Positions 16,420 to 23,972 of a DNA stretch of 32,112 nt are shown piece by piece; positions within the stretch are counted from its first letter, which is position 1, and every line of letters starts with the position of its first letter. The DNA comes from Gemmatimonas sp. (GTDB lineage Bacteria > Gemmatimonadota > Gemmatimonadetes > Gemmatimonadales > Gemmatimonadaceae). The notes under the pieces were generated by a model. It was not told the origin of the DNA. It saw nothing but the letters and a program-made list of their open reading frames with translations, and searched no databases. The stretch covers positions 1 through 32,112 of the forward strand of contig JAJKIR010000074.1 in NCBI GenBank assembly GCA_021154325.1, in the 5' to 3' direction. Position numbers and translations under genes: made by a program.

Positions 16420-16546
16420 ATAAATAATGCTGAGCAAGGTCGATTCCACTTCGGGCGCGGCCTCGGCACAATGGAGCCCGTTCGGGGTCGTAAGCCATCG
16501 CGCCGGGCCAGAATCGGCGCGAAGTGTGCTCTTGCTTCACGTCTGC

Positions 16547-16584
16547 CAAACCGTTGCCTCGCTGGCCATTACCCGTACGGTTTG
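16547..16584. promoter_or_regulatory. Inverted repeat upstream of the exopolysaccharide operon
   Basis: CAAACCGT (16547-16554) and ACGGTTTG (16577-16584) form 8-bp arms around a 22-base spacer, 40 bases before the operon's first start codon and inside the 204-base gap between divergent genes. The spacing fits a dimeric or tetrameric regulator site. No clear promoter elements were found beside it. Confidence 0.4.
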
Positions 16585-16623
16585 TCTCAAAAAAGAACCG
16601 GCCGCAATGACTGAAATGCGCGA

Positions 16624-18063
16624 ATGATTCGAAGTGGGATCGTTCTCTTGGATGAGCTGTGCGGTGGCCTCCGCCCGCGATCGAGCTACCTGCTCACCGG
16701 AGGCGCCGGTGCGGGAAAGACGACCTGTGCACTTCAGTTCGTCTCCCAGGCGCTCGACCGGGGAGAGGTTGCGGTGATGCTCACGCACGCCTCTCGGGCC
16801 GAGCTCCTCGCGCACGCGTCGTCCCTTGGAATCGACCTTCCCGGCGCACTTCGCGCCGAGCGTGTCGTGGCGCTCCGCTATCGGCCGGACTTCGTGCGCC
16901 GCGTGGCGCAGGCTGGGACGACGGAGCGAGTTCTCGACGAGATTCGAGGACTCGTCACCAGGTATCGGCCACGGCGACTCGTCGTCGACACCTTCGCGCC
17001 TTTCCTGGACGATGCCTCGCCGTCGCCCCTGGCCGCATCGGCGCTCGTCGAGCTGGTGGAGCGCAGCCAGGCGACCGCGCTCCTCACCTACGCCGACGAT
17101 CTCGCCGAGCGCTACGACCGCCGCCTCGAGCCGGTCGTTCAACATGCCGCCGGTGTCTTTCGTCTCAGCCGTGATGCCGATGGACGGCGTCAGATGCACG
17201 TCGTGTCCATTCGCGAGGCGTTGGCTCCCATCGCCACTACAGCGCGGGCGCTTGCGCCGACGCCTAACGAGTCGCTCATCGACGCCCCCGCGCCGATCGT
17301 GCTCGTACGGGTCGTCGACACCGGCAGCGACGATCTCCTCGCGGCGCTTCGCCTGCAGCACGACGTCGTCGTCAGAGACGTCGCGACCGCTGGCGCTCTT
17401 CCCGACGACGCCGCGCTCGTGCTCGAGACCGACCACACCGCTCTCGATCGCGCACGCGCCCTCGTGAGGGGAAACGCCGAACGCCGTCGTCCCATCGTCG
17501 TCGTGAGTCGGTTCAACCTGCGCTCGCTCGACCGGGCGCGGCTCCTTCGCGACGGCGCGGACGAGGTGCTCGCTGGCGACATGGGCGTCCCCGAGCTGCT
17601 CCAGCGACTCGCTACCGCGCTCCGCCGCGGACATCTCGTGCGCCCGCCCATTGCCGTTCACGAGGATGAGTCGCTCACTCAACGGACGATCGCACCGGCC
17701 GGAGATCTCCTCGATCGCGATCGATTTGCCTCCGCGCTCCAGGCGCGGTCCGCGCACGACGACGCCGTTCCCTTCACGGTGCTCCGCTTGACGACTCCGG
17801 AGAGCAGCGCCGCCGACCGGCGCGCCATCGGCAGTCTCGTGCTCGGCACCATGCGCGTTGGCTCTGGCGACCTCGCGGCAACGGCCGACGACGCGGTCGT
17901 GGTGTATCTGCACGGCGCTGCGCGTCGAGACGCGGCGCCGTTCCTCGAGCGCGTACGGGGCCGGCGCGGCGTTGGGGCGGCGCCGCTCCGTGTCGAGATG
18001 GCCTCCTTCCCGGGCGACGGCGCGGCGGTTCGCCAGCTGTTCGAGCCGCTCGAGGTCCGCTGA
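16624..18063 (+). CDS. RecA/KaiC-like ATPase with degenerate receiver-like and GGDEF-like domains (BcsE-like layout)
   Basis: A 479-residue cytosolic protein, first gene of the exopolysaccharide operon. Residues 1-200 are a RecA/KaiC-like ATPase with Walker A GGAGAGKTT (K32) and Walker B RRLVVDTF (D122). Residues about 225-336 resemble a receiver domain without phosphoacceptor residues: PIVVVS, RARLLRDGADEVLAGDM, LLQRLATALRRG. Residues about 360-479 resemble a GGDEF domain: DLLDRDRFASALQAR at its start and DLAATADDAVVVYLHGA where the signature should be, so no cyclase activity is expected. This order (RecA-like, receiver-like, GGDEF-like) is that of BcsE, the c-di-GMP sensor of cellulose secretion. 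The I-site RxxD is not exact (R411...D416). Role as nucleotide/c-di-GMP-dependent regulator is inference. Its stop lies three bases before the next start. Confidence 0.75.
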   Translation: MIRSGIVLLDELCGGLRPRSSYLLTGGAGAGKTTCALQFVSQALDRGEVAVMLTHASRAELLAHASSLGIDLPGALRAERVVALRYRPDFVRRVAQAGTTERVLDEIRGLVTRYRPRRLVVDTFAPFLDDASPSPLAASALVELVERSQATALLTYADDLAERYDRRLEPVVQHAAGVFRLSRDADGRRQMHVVSIREALAPIATTARALAPTPNESLIDAPAPIVLVRVVDTGSDDLLAALRLQHDVVVRDVATAGALPDDAALVLETDHTALDRARALVRGNAERRRPIVVVSRFNLRSLDRARLLRDGADEVLAGDMGVPELLQRLATALRRGHLVRPPIAVHEDESLTQRTIAPAGDLLDRDRFASALQARSAHDDAVPFTVLRLTTPESSAADRRAIGSLVLGTMRVGSGDLAATADDAVVVYLHGAARRDAAPFLERVRGRRGVGAAPLRVEMASFPGDGAAVRQLFEPLEVR

Positions 18064-18066
18064 GCC

Positions 18067-18555
18067 ATGCGGTACGCGCTCGCGTTTCTTCTCGCCGTCG
18101 TCGGCCTCACCGCGGCCGCGGTCGCGACCTTCGTGCACATCAGCTCCGTGTCGATCGTCGCGGCTGCGCCCGGCGCGGGGCCAGTCGCCGACACGGTCCC
18201 CCGTGCCGAGGTGCGAACGCCCGCGGTACCGACGGCCGCCGACTACGCTCGTTATGCGGAGGCGGATCATCTCTGGCGCGAGCGGAACGCGCGCCAGTAT
18301 ACCATCGCCGAGCTCCGCGCGCGCGGCAACGGCAAGCGCACGCCCCGTGAGGCGATGCAGGACCACGTCTTCCAGCTGACGCGCCGCGGGGACCGATCGG
18401 GCGCTATCACCGAGCTCGAACAGTGGGTGCGCGCCCACCCGCGCGACGAGCAGTCGCTGCTCTCGCTCGCACGGCTGCTGAATGAAGTGGGCCGCACCCG
18501 GGACGCGGTCAGCCGGTACCGCGAGATTCTCGCGCTGCACAATCGCGCCAACTGA
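18067..18555 (+). CDS. Membrane-anchored small TPR protein of the exopolysaccharide operon
   Basis: A 162-residue protein. Residues about 3-25 (YALAFLLAVVGLTAAAVATFV) are a transmembrane anchor or uncleaved signal, followed by a Pro/Ala/Thr-rich linker. The C-terminal 60 residues contain TPR-like helices: FQLTRRGDRSGAITELEQWVRAHPRDEQ and LLSLARLLNEVGRTRDAVSRYREIL. It is expected to face the periplasm. Gaps of three bases on each side show tight co-transcription with the ATPase and the TPR-barrel gene. TPR modules in exopolysaccharide secretion systems usually hold synthase, deacetylase and porin together; that role is inferred for this protein. Confidence 0.75.
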   Translation: MRYALAFLLAVVGLTAAAVATFVHISSVSIVAAAPGAGPVADTVPRAEVRTPAVPTAADYARYAEADHLWRERNARQYTIAELRARGNGKRTPREAMQDHVFQLTRRGDRSGAITELEQWVRAHPRDEQSLLSLARLLNEVGRTRDAVSRYREILALHNRAN

Positions 18556-18558
18556 TCG

Positions 18559-20493
18559 ATGCGAGTCGTCGCGCGGCTTGCGCTCCTCGGCTTGGGACTC
18601 TGCGTCTCCGCGGCGCTCGGCGCGCAGCAACCGCGCCGCACGACGCGCTCGTCGTCGGGCTCCATCGCCGTTCGCGCCGAGCTCGCGACCGTGCTCCTGC
18701 AGTCGGGACGCTACGACGAAGCCGCGCGTGAGTTCCGGGTTCTCCTCGCGCGCGAGCCCGGGAACTTCGAGTACCGACTGGGCCTCGCGCGCGCCCTCGC
18801 GTGGGGTGACAAGCCGCGCGAAGCGGAGCGCGAGCTGGTGCAGCTCATCGCGAAGCGCCCCAATACCGCCGGACTCGACTCGCTCCTTCGCAGCGTCCGC
18901 GAGGCGTACGATCCCCGCGTCGTCGATGCCGCGCAATGGGTTGCCACCGAGCCTAACTACGCGCCCTACCGTGTTGCCCTCGCGCGTGCCCTCGCGCGGG
19001 AGCACCTTTTCAGCCTCGCGATCGTGCACTACGACACCCTGCTCGCGCGTCCGGGCATTGGCCGCGTGCCCGACCGGGGAACGCTCCTCCGCGAGATGTC
19101 GGACGTGTACGTGAGTGCCGGCGATCGGGCGCGGGCCGCGGAGCGTCTTCGTGCCGCGCTCGCCGACGCGCCCGCGGACACGGCGCTCCGCCATGCGCTG
19201 GCGACGATGCTCCTCGACGCGCGCGATCTCGCGGCCGCGCGTGCTCAGTACGACACGCTCCTCCAGCTGTCACCCTCGGCGACGCTCCTCCGCGAGCGCG
19301 CCCAGCTGCGCCTCGCGTTAGGCGACCGCGCCGGAGCCGAGTCCGACCTCTGGACGTCTGTCGGCCTCCAGCCGAGTGGCGAGGCGTATCTCCTTCTCGG
19401 TGATCTCTATCGCGAACGCGGTGACTATCGCGGCGCCCGCTCGATGTACGTCGCCGCGCGTCAAGGCGCGCCGGCGAACGTGCGCCTCGCCGTCGCCGGC
19501 GCTCTCGCGCAGATGGATCGCGAGGAGCGCCCCGCTATGCTGGCACCGCTCGTCGGCGACGATCCGGGTTGGCGACTCACGGAGGATGCCGCCGCCGACA
19601 ATCTCGGGGTCGCGTACTCGGCCCTCGCGCTCCGTCGCACGGTTGCCGTCGCCGCGGCGACGCGCTTCTCGTTAGGCGCGGAGTGGCGTCAGCTCGCCGA
19701 GCGGACCGCCGCCCGGCGCGTCGACGCGACCGGCGTTGGAGCGAATGTCGGCGGTTGGCAGGAAGTGGCGTACGGGCCTGCGCTCGCGCGCCTCGAGCTT
19801 CAGGGCGGCGCCCTGTACCACGAGCTTGGCGGAACGCTGGCCGTCGCCCGCGGCGGGCTCGCTGTCTGGCTCTACGCGTGGCAGCTCGATCTCGAGCTCG
19901 CCCGAGCGCCCGCGTATCCATCGCTCTTTTCGGCGGAGGCCCTCGTTCCGCTCGATGGCGGCCAGCCGCTCATCGAACGCGACGCCGCCGTTACTCTCGG
20001 CGGGCCCGCGGGACCGCTCGACGTTGGCGTGAGCGTTCAGCGCTCGCTGCTCAGCGACGGCAACCGCCGCCTAACGATCGACAGCTACCTCCGCTACCCG
20101 ATCGGGGGGAATCTGTACGCGCTCTACTCGGGAACGGGGCTCGGCTTCGCGCAGCGGAGCACGATCTACTGGGATCCGTCGCGCTACTCGGCGCAATCCG
20201 CTGGCTTGGAGTACTCCGTCCGCCATGCGCGAGGCCTCTCCTTCGCCGCACGCGTCCTGCCGAGTTATGCCACGAGCGACGAGGCGCCGATCCTTCCCCC
20301 GGCCACAGCTGGTGAGCCAGCTGTCATTCGTGGGCCGATGACGCGGCGCAGCGCGCTCCAGCTCGGCGCGAGCGCGGACATCGGGTATCGCGCCCATGGA
20401 TGGGAAGCGGCGGGCGCGGTGAGCTACGGGCGTGGACGCGCCGGAGACTATCAGCGCGTTGGCGCCTCGATCACGATCCGAAGAGCGCCCTGA
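18559..20493 (+). CDS. TPR-rich outer-membrane porin of exopolysaccharide export (PgaA-like)
   Basis: A 644-residue protein with a Sec signal (ARLALLGLGLCVSAALGAQ). Residues about 35-320 are TPR repeats, for instance ELATVLLQSGRYDEAAREF, LAREHLFSLAIVHYDTLL, VYVSAGDRARAAERLRAAL and LLLGDLYRERGDYRGARSMY. Residues about 340-644 are amphipathic strands (LEYSVRHARGLSFAARVLPSY, LQLGASADIGYRAHGWEAAGAVSYG) consistent with an outer-membrane barrel. This TPR-then-barrel layout is that of PgaA, BcsC and AlgK/AlgE-type exporters. The next gene starts one base after its stop and encodes the synthase. Three TTA/CTA-bearing copies of the CCTAACG motif fall in it. A barrel end with a final Phe is not seen (it ends TIRRAP), so the export model rests on layout and context. 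Confidence 0.8.
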   Translation: MRVVARLALLGLGLCVSAALGAQQPRRTTRSSSGSIAVRAELATVLLQSGRYDEAAREFRVLLAREPGNFEYRLGLARALAWGDKPREAERELVQLIAKRPNTAGLDSLLRSVREAYDPRVVDAAQWVATEPNYAPYRVALARALAREHLFSLAIVHYDTLLARPGIGRVPDRGTLLREMSDVYVSAGDRARAAERLRAALADAPADTALRHALATMLLDARDLAAARAQYDTLLQLSPSATLLRERAQLRLALGDRAGAESDLWTSVGLQPSGEAYLLLGDLYRERGDYRGARSMYVAARQGAPANVRLAVAGALAQMDREERPAMLAPLVGDDPGWRLTEDAAADNLGVAYSALALRRTVAVAAATRFSLGAEWRQLAERTAARRVDATGVGANVGGWQEVAYGPALARLELQGGALYHELGGTLAVARGGLAVWLYAWQLDLELARAPAYPSLFSAEALVPLDGGQPLIERDAAVTLGGPAGPLDVGVSVQRSLLSDGNRRLTIDSYLRYPIGGNLYALYSGTGLGFAQRSTIYWDPSRYSAQSAGLEYSVRHARGLSFAARVLPSYATSDEAPILPPATAGEPAVIRGPMTRRSALQLGASADIGYRAHGWEAAGAVSYGRGRAGDYQRVGASITIRRAP

Positions 20494-20494
20494 C

Positions 20495-21814
20495 ATGCGC
20501 CGCCTGTCCCGCTCGCACCTGACGATGGTCGTCGCGACGATCGTCTGCGCGGCCCTCGCCGCGGTGCTGGCGCTCCGCGCGCCGCTCCGATTCTCGTCGG
20601 ACACCAGGAGCCCCGCGCTCCAGATCGCGATCGCGTTCGTGCTCACCTTTCTCGTCGTGCTCATCGTGCGGTACGTGCTGCTTCTCTGGCTCGGCTATTT
20701 GCAGCACATCGAGAATCGCGGGCGCGACGCACAGGACGCAGCGCAACCTCCGGTGACGATCATCGTCCCCGTCTTCGACGAGGAGGCGGTGATCCAACCC
20801 GCGCTGCGCAGCCTCCTCGAGCTGCGGTATCCGGTGTTTCACGTCATCGTCGTGGACGATGGCTCGCGCGACCGCACCTTCGAGCGCGCGAGCGCGCTCG
20901 CCGGGCGCTACGGCGGCTGCACGATTCGGGTGCTTCGAAAGCGCAACGGCGGCAAGGCGAGTGCATTGAACGTCGGCATCGCGCACGCGACGACGGAGTT
21001 CGTTCTCTGCATGGATGGCGATTCGCGCCTCCACCCCGACTCGCTCCGTTACGCGATGCGGCACTTCTCCGATTCGCGCGTCGGAGCCGTCGCGGGAAAC
21101 GTGAAGGTCGTGAATCGCGACAACCTCTGGACGAAGCTCCAGGCGCTCGAGTACGTGGAGGGACTCAACACGGTGCGCCGAGCGCAGGGCTTTCTCCGCG
21201 TCGTGAACATCATTCCCGGTCCGATCGGCGTGTTCCGTCGCGAGGCCCTGCTGCGTGCCGGCGGGTACGACACCGACACCTATGCCGAGGACGCCGACGT
21301 CACGCTCAAGCTGCTCACCTCCGGCTGGCACATCGCCTACGAGGAGCGCGCAATCGCGTATACCGAAGCGCCGGAGCGCTACCTGGACCTCGTCAAGCAG
21401 CGCTATCGCTGGACGCGCGGCATTCTTCAGGCACTGCGCAAGCGGGCGTCCTGGCTCGGTACTCCGAAGCGCGGCGTCGCGGTGTGGCTCTCGCTTCTCG
21501 TTATGCTATTCGAGGCGATCGTGTGGCCGACGATGAACGTCGTCGGGAACCTGCTCTTCACGGTCGCGGCCCTCTCGGCGGGCGCCGCGTCTGGCGTGTT
21601 CTACTGGTGGGCGCTGCTGACGATGCTCGACGTCGCCGCGGCGCTGTACGCCGTCGGCATGGAAGGCGAAGACCTCCGGCTCATTCCGTACGCGGTCGCG
21701 TATCGGTTTTTCTTCATCACGATGATCGACGTCGCCAAGCTCTTCGCCACGGTCGAGGAAGTGGCGCGCGTCCGCATGACGTGGGGCAAGCTAGAACGCG
21801 CGGGGAGGCTGTAA
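20495..21814 (+). CDS. Processive GT2 exopolysaccharide synthase (PgaC/IcaA-like)
   Basis: A 439-residue inner-membrane glycosyltransferase. Two N-terminal membrane helices (about 10-27 and 42-66) precede a cytosolic GT-A domain with all processive family-2 motifs: VVDDGS (121-123), CMDGDS (D174, D176), TYAEDADVT (catalytic ED 265-266) and QRYRWTRG (Q302-R305-W306, polymer exit). Two to four membrane helices follow from about 328 to the end. The length and motif set fit poly-beta-1,6-N-acetylglucosamine synthases; cellulose synthases are longer and carry PilZ, which is absent here. The sugar donor is therefore probably UDP-GlcNAc, but this is inference. ATG 20495 lies one base after the porin stop. 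A repeat end separates it from the next operon gene. Confidence 0.87.
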   Translation: MRRLSRSHLTMVVATIVCAALAAVLALRAPLRFSSDTRSPALQIAIAFVLTFLVVLIVRYVLLLWLGYLQHIENRGRDAQDAAQPPVTIIVPVFDEEAVIQPALRSLLELRYPVFHVIVVDDGSRDRTFERASALAGRYGGCTIRVLRKRNGGKASALNVGIAHATTEFVLCMDGDSRLHPDSLRYAMRHFSDSRVGAVAGNVKVVNRDNLWTKLQALEYVEGLNTVRRAQGFLRVVNIIPGPIGVFRREALLRAGGYDTDTYAEDADVTLKLLTSGWHIAYEERAIAYTEAPERYLDLVKQRYRWTRGILQALRKRASWLGTPKRGVAVWLSLLVMLFEAIVWPTMNVVGNLLFTVAALSAGAASGVFYWWALLTMLDVAAALYAVGMEGEDLRLIPYAVAYRFFFITMIDVAKLFATVEEVARVRMTWGKLERAGRL

Positions 21815-21829
21815 TCGGTCGTGAAGGAA

Positions 21830-21882
21830 TCAACGCTTCGTTCCGCAGTATCTGATAACTATTGACTGATAGCCGATAACTG
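21830..21882. repeat. Solitary copy of the MITE-like terminal repeat inside the exopolysaccharide operon
   Basis: AACGCTTCGTTCCG, then CTGATAACTATTGACTGATA and GCCGATAACTG, in the same order as the right end of the element at 9754-9969. It fills the 74-base gap between the synthase stop and the next start codon, the only non-minimal gap in this operon, and ends about six bases before that start. No second end or hairpin core is present. Confidence 0.7.
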
Positions 21883-21888
21883 CATCGA

Positions 21889-22068
21889 ATGTCCCTCAAC
21901 CTTCTCCTCTCGACGATCATCCTCGTTTCGTTCCTCATCACGATCGTGATGGCGGTGGGGAGTTACGTCGCGTACAAGCTTCGCGAGGCGCGCCGGCCGC
22001 GGCAGGAGATCGCGGCACACGACGCCGTGTCCCCCTACTTCGAGCGCATCACTGCGGACGAGAAGTGA
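21889..22068 (+). CDS. 59-residue single-pass membrane protein (possible PgaD-like accessory subunit)
   Basis: A short gene, MSLNLLLSTIILVSFLITIV..., with one transmembrane helix (about residues 4-24), then a basic stretch YKLREARRPRQE and a polar tail. Its TGA overlaps the GTG start of the deacetylase gene (GTGA), so the two are translationally coupled. Position after a PgaC-like synthase suggests a small partner subunit; PgaD of Escherichia coli is larger and has two helices, so homology cannot be claimed. It is too short for most gene callers and is easily missed. Confidence 0.72.
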   Translation: MSLNLLLSTIILVSFLITIVMAVGSYVAYKLREARRPRQEIAAHDAVSPYFERITADEK

Positions 22069-23966
22069 AGCAGCCGCGGCCCACGACTCTCGTCTTCGCC
22101 CTCGCGGCGTCGCTCGTGGTCATCGTCTCGGTGCTGCTGACGCTGCGCCGTGGCGACGCCGCGATGCGGCCGGAGCCGGCGCGCTTCTCCGGTTCGAGAG
22201 TCGTGCAGCGCATGCCGTCGCTGCTCGCGGATGCGAAGCTGCCCGCACCACTTGTCGTCGACATCCTCCGGGATGACGCTGCCGCGTCCTTCTACACGAC
22301 CCCGGGTGCGCTCGATTCGATCGTCGCCGACTGGCGCGCCACCGCCGCGGCTATCGGTGCGACCACCCGCGTCGTCAACGCAGCTTCCGCGAGGGACGAC
22401 CGTGGCGCGCGCGTGCTCGTCATCCCGTCTTCACCCTGCCTAACGGTGGAGGCGTACGAAGCGATCGACGCTGTCACGGCGCGCGGCGGTGGGGTCGTGA
22501 TCACCGGACTCACTGGCATTCACGACGCTGGCTGCCGGCCCATCGGCTATGGCCTGATCGTCGGTGTCACCGGCGCCTCACGAGCTGATACGCTCGAGTC
22601 GCGGCCGATGGCGTACGTCACCCTGCCGGCCGACAATCCGCTCACGATCGACATCCCTCCCGGCTCCCGGATCGATCTCAATCCTGGCCGCCAGGTCGCG
22701 CTTCGCCTCCCTCGGCGTGACGCCTTCTACTCGGACTATGCGCTCCAACCGGAGCCCGCGGGCGGCGCGCCTCTTCTGGACGTCGCGATGACCCACGCGT
22801 CCCGCGGCCGCGGCCGGGTCGTGTATTGGGGATTCGAGCTTCGCGACATCGTCAGGCTCCCGTGGGACCGAGCGCTCGCCACCCTCCTCGCGCGAAACAG
22901 CCTCGCCTGGGCAGCGGGCGTTCCCATGGCTGCGGTCGAGCCCTGGCCAAAAGGCCGCGTCGCCGCCGCGGCGATCGCCCAGGACGTCGAGAGCGGTTTC
23001 GAGAATGCTCAACACGCTCTCGACTCGCTGCGTGCGGCGCGCGTCCGGTCGACATTCTTTCTCACGTCGGACATCGCGCGCCGCTACGACGAGCTCTCCC
23101 ACGATCTCGCCAACGCGGGCGGCGAGGTCGGCAGCCACACCGAGAACCATCGGCTGCTCGGTGGCTTGCCGGCGTCGAGCCAGCGCGATCGACTGGAGAC
23201 GACCCAACATGACCTCACGAAGCTCCTCGGCCTCCCCGTCAATGGCTTGCGCCCGCCACAGGAGCAGTTCGACGTCGCGACGATGAAATCGTGGCTCGAG
23301 GTCGGCGGCCGCTATCTCTTCGGCGCGAACGACTCACGCTCCGCGTCTCCCGAGCTCCTCCCGGTTGGGCACGATACCCTCGTGCTCATCGGCCGCGTCG
23401 GCAGCGACGACTTCGGTGCCGCCGCGGCGGCGCATAACGATCCCGCGGCCACGGCGCGAATTTTCCTCGACGAATACACGCGCCTGCGCGCGCTCGGCGG
23501 GCTATATGCGCTGAGCTACCACTCGCAGCTCCTTGCCGCGCCCGCGCTCGTCCCGGCGCTCGCCCGTGTGGCTCGCGCGATCACCGCGGACACCGCTGTC
23601 TGGCTCGCGACCACCGGTGAGATCGCGGAGTGGTGGCGCGATCGCGCCCAGCTCGAGACGCGCGTCACCCAACGCGCCGACGGATTCGACGTCACCGTGC
23701 GGAATCGCGGGGAACGTCTCGTCGGGAGCGCGGTGGTTCGCATCGATCTCCGCGCGACGGGCGCAGTCGGCGCCGCCACGACGGCCCTCCTGCCGCCACA
23801 CTCCGCGACGGCGCGCCTGCTCCTCCCGCCGATTCCCGGGAAGTCGACGCGTGTCGTCTCCGTCGATTACGCCGGCGTCAAGCGCGTGGCCGCATCGGCG
23901 CCCGTGGGACGTCCGCGCCCGACACCACCAAAAAAGAAGAAGCGCTTCTGGTGGCTGCCCTGGTGA
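22065..23966 (+). CDS. Membrane-anchored CE4 polysaccharide deacetylase
   Basis: A 633-residue protein with an N-terminal membrane helix (LVFALAASLVVIVSVLL, residues 9-25). Residues about 60-290 form an uncharacterised domain with a class I glutamine-amidotransferase-like section (RVLVIPSSP, GGGVVITGLTG). The NodB/CE4 domain runs about 297-520: AIAQDVESGF (D307 and following acid), GSHTENH with metal ligands H358 and H362, GLRPPQEQF (R396), and ALSYHSQ (H486). CE4 enzymes remove N- or O-acetyl groups from polysaccharides; in the Pga system PgaB does this to PNAG before export. A C-terminal Ig-like region and a basic, aromatic tail (PPKKKKRFWWLPW) follow. GTG 22065 overlaps the upstream stop. 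It converges on the kinase gene with a 6-base gap. Confidence 0.85.
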   Translation: MKQPRPTTLVFALAASLVVIVSVLLTLRRGDAAMRPEPARFSGSRVVQRMPSLLADAKLPAPLVVDILRDDAAASFYTTPGALDSIVADWRATAAAIGATTRVVNAASARDDRGARVLVIPSSPCLTVEAYEAIDAVTARGGGVVITGLTGIHDAGCRPIGYGLIVGVTGASRADTLESRPMAYVTLPADNPLTIDIPPGSRIDLNPGRQVALRLPRRDAFYSDYALQPEPAGGAPLLDVAMTHASRGRGRVVYWGFELRDIVRLPWDRALATLLARNSLAWAAGVPMAAVEPWPKGRVAAAAIAQDVESGFENAQHALDSLRAARVRSTFFLTSDIARRYDELSHDLANAGGEVGSHTENHRLLGGLPASSQRDRLETTQHDLTKLLGLPVNGLRPPQEQFDVATMKSWLEVGGRYLFGANDSRSASPELLPVGHDTLVLIGRVGSDDFGAAAAAHNDPAATARIFLDEYTRLRALGGLYALSYHSQLLAAPALVPALARVARAITADTAVWLATTGEIAEWWRDRAQLETRVTQRADGFDVTVRNRGERLVGSAVVRIDLRATGAVGAATTALLPPHSATARLLLPPIPGKSTRVVSVDYAGVKRVAASAPVGRPRPTPPKKKKRFWWLPW

Positions 23967-23972
23967 TCCCGG

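Noticed and set aside
16537..19194. An 885-codon open frame on the minus strand across the ATPase, small TPR and porin genes
   Set aside because: It lies antisense to three genes with clear domains and tight spacing. Its composition (Arg, Glu, Gly, Ala, Val in a charged mix without domain motifs) is what the antisense frame of GC-rich genes gives.
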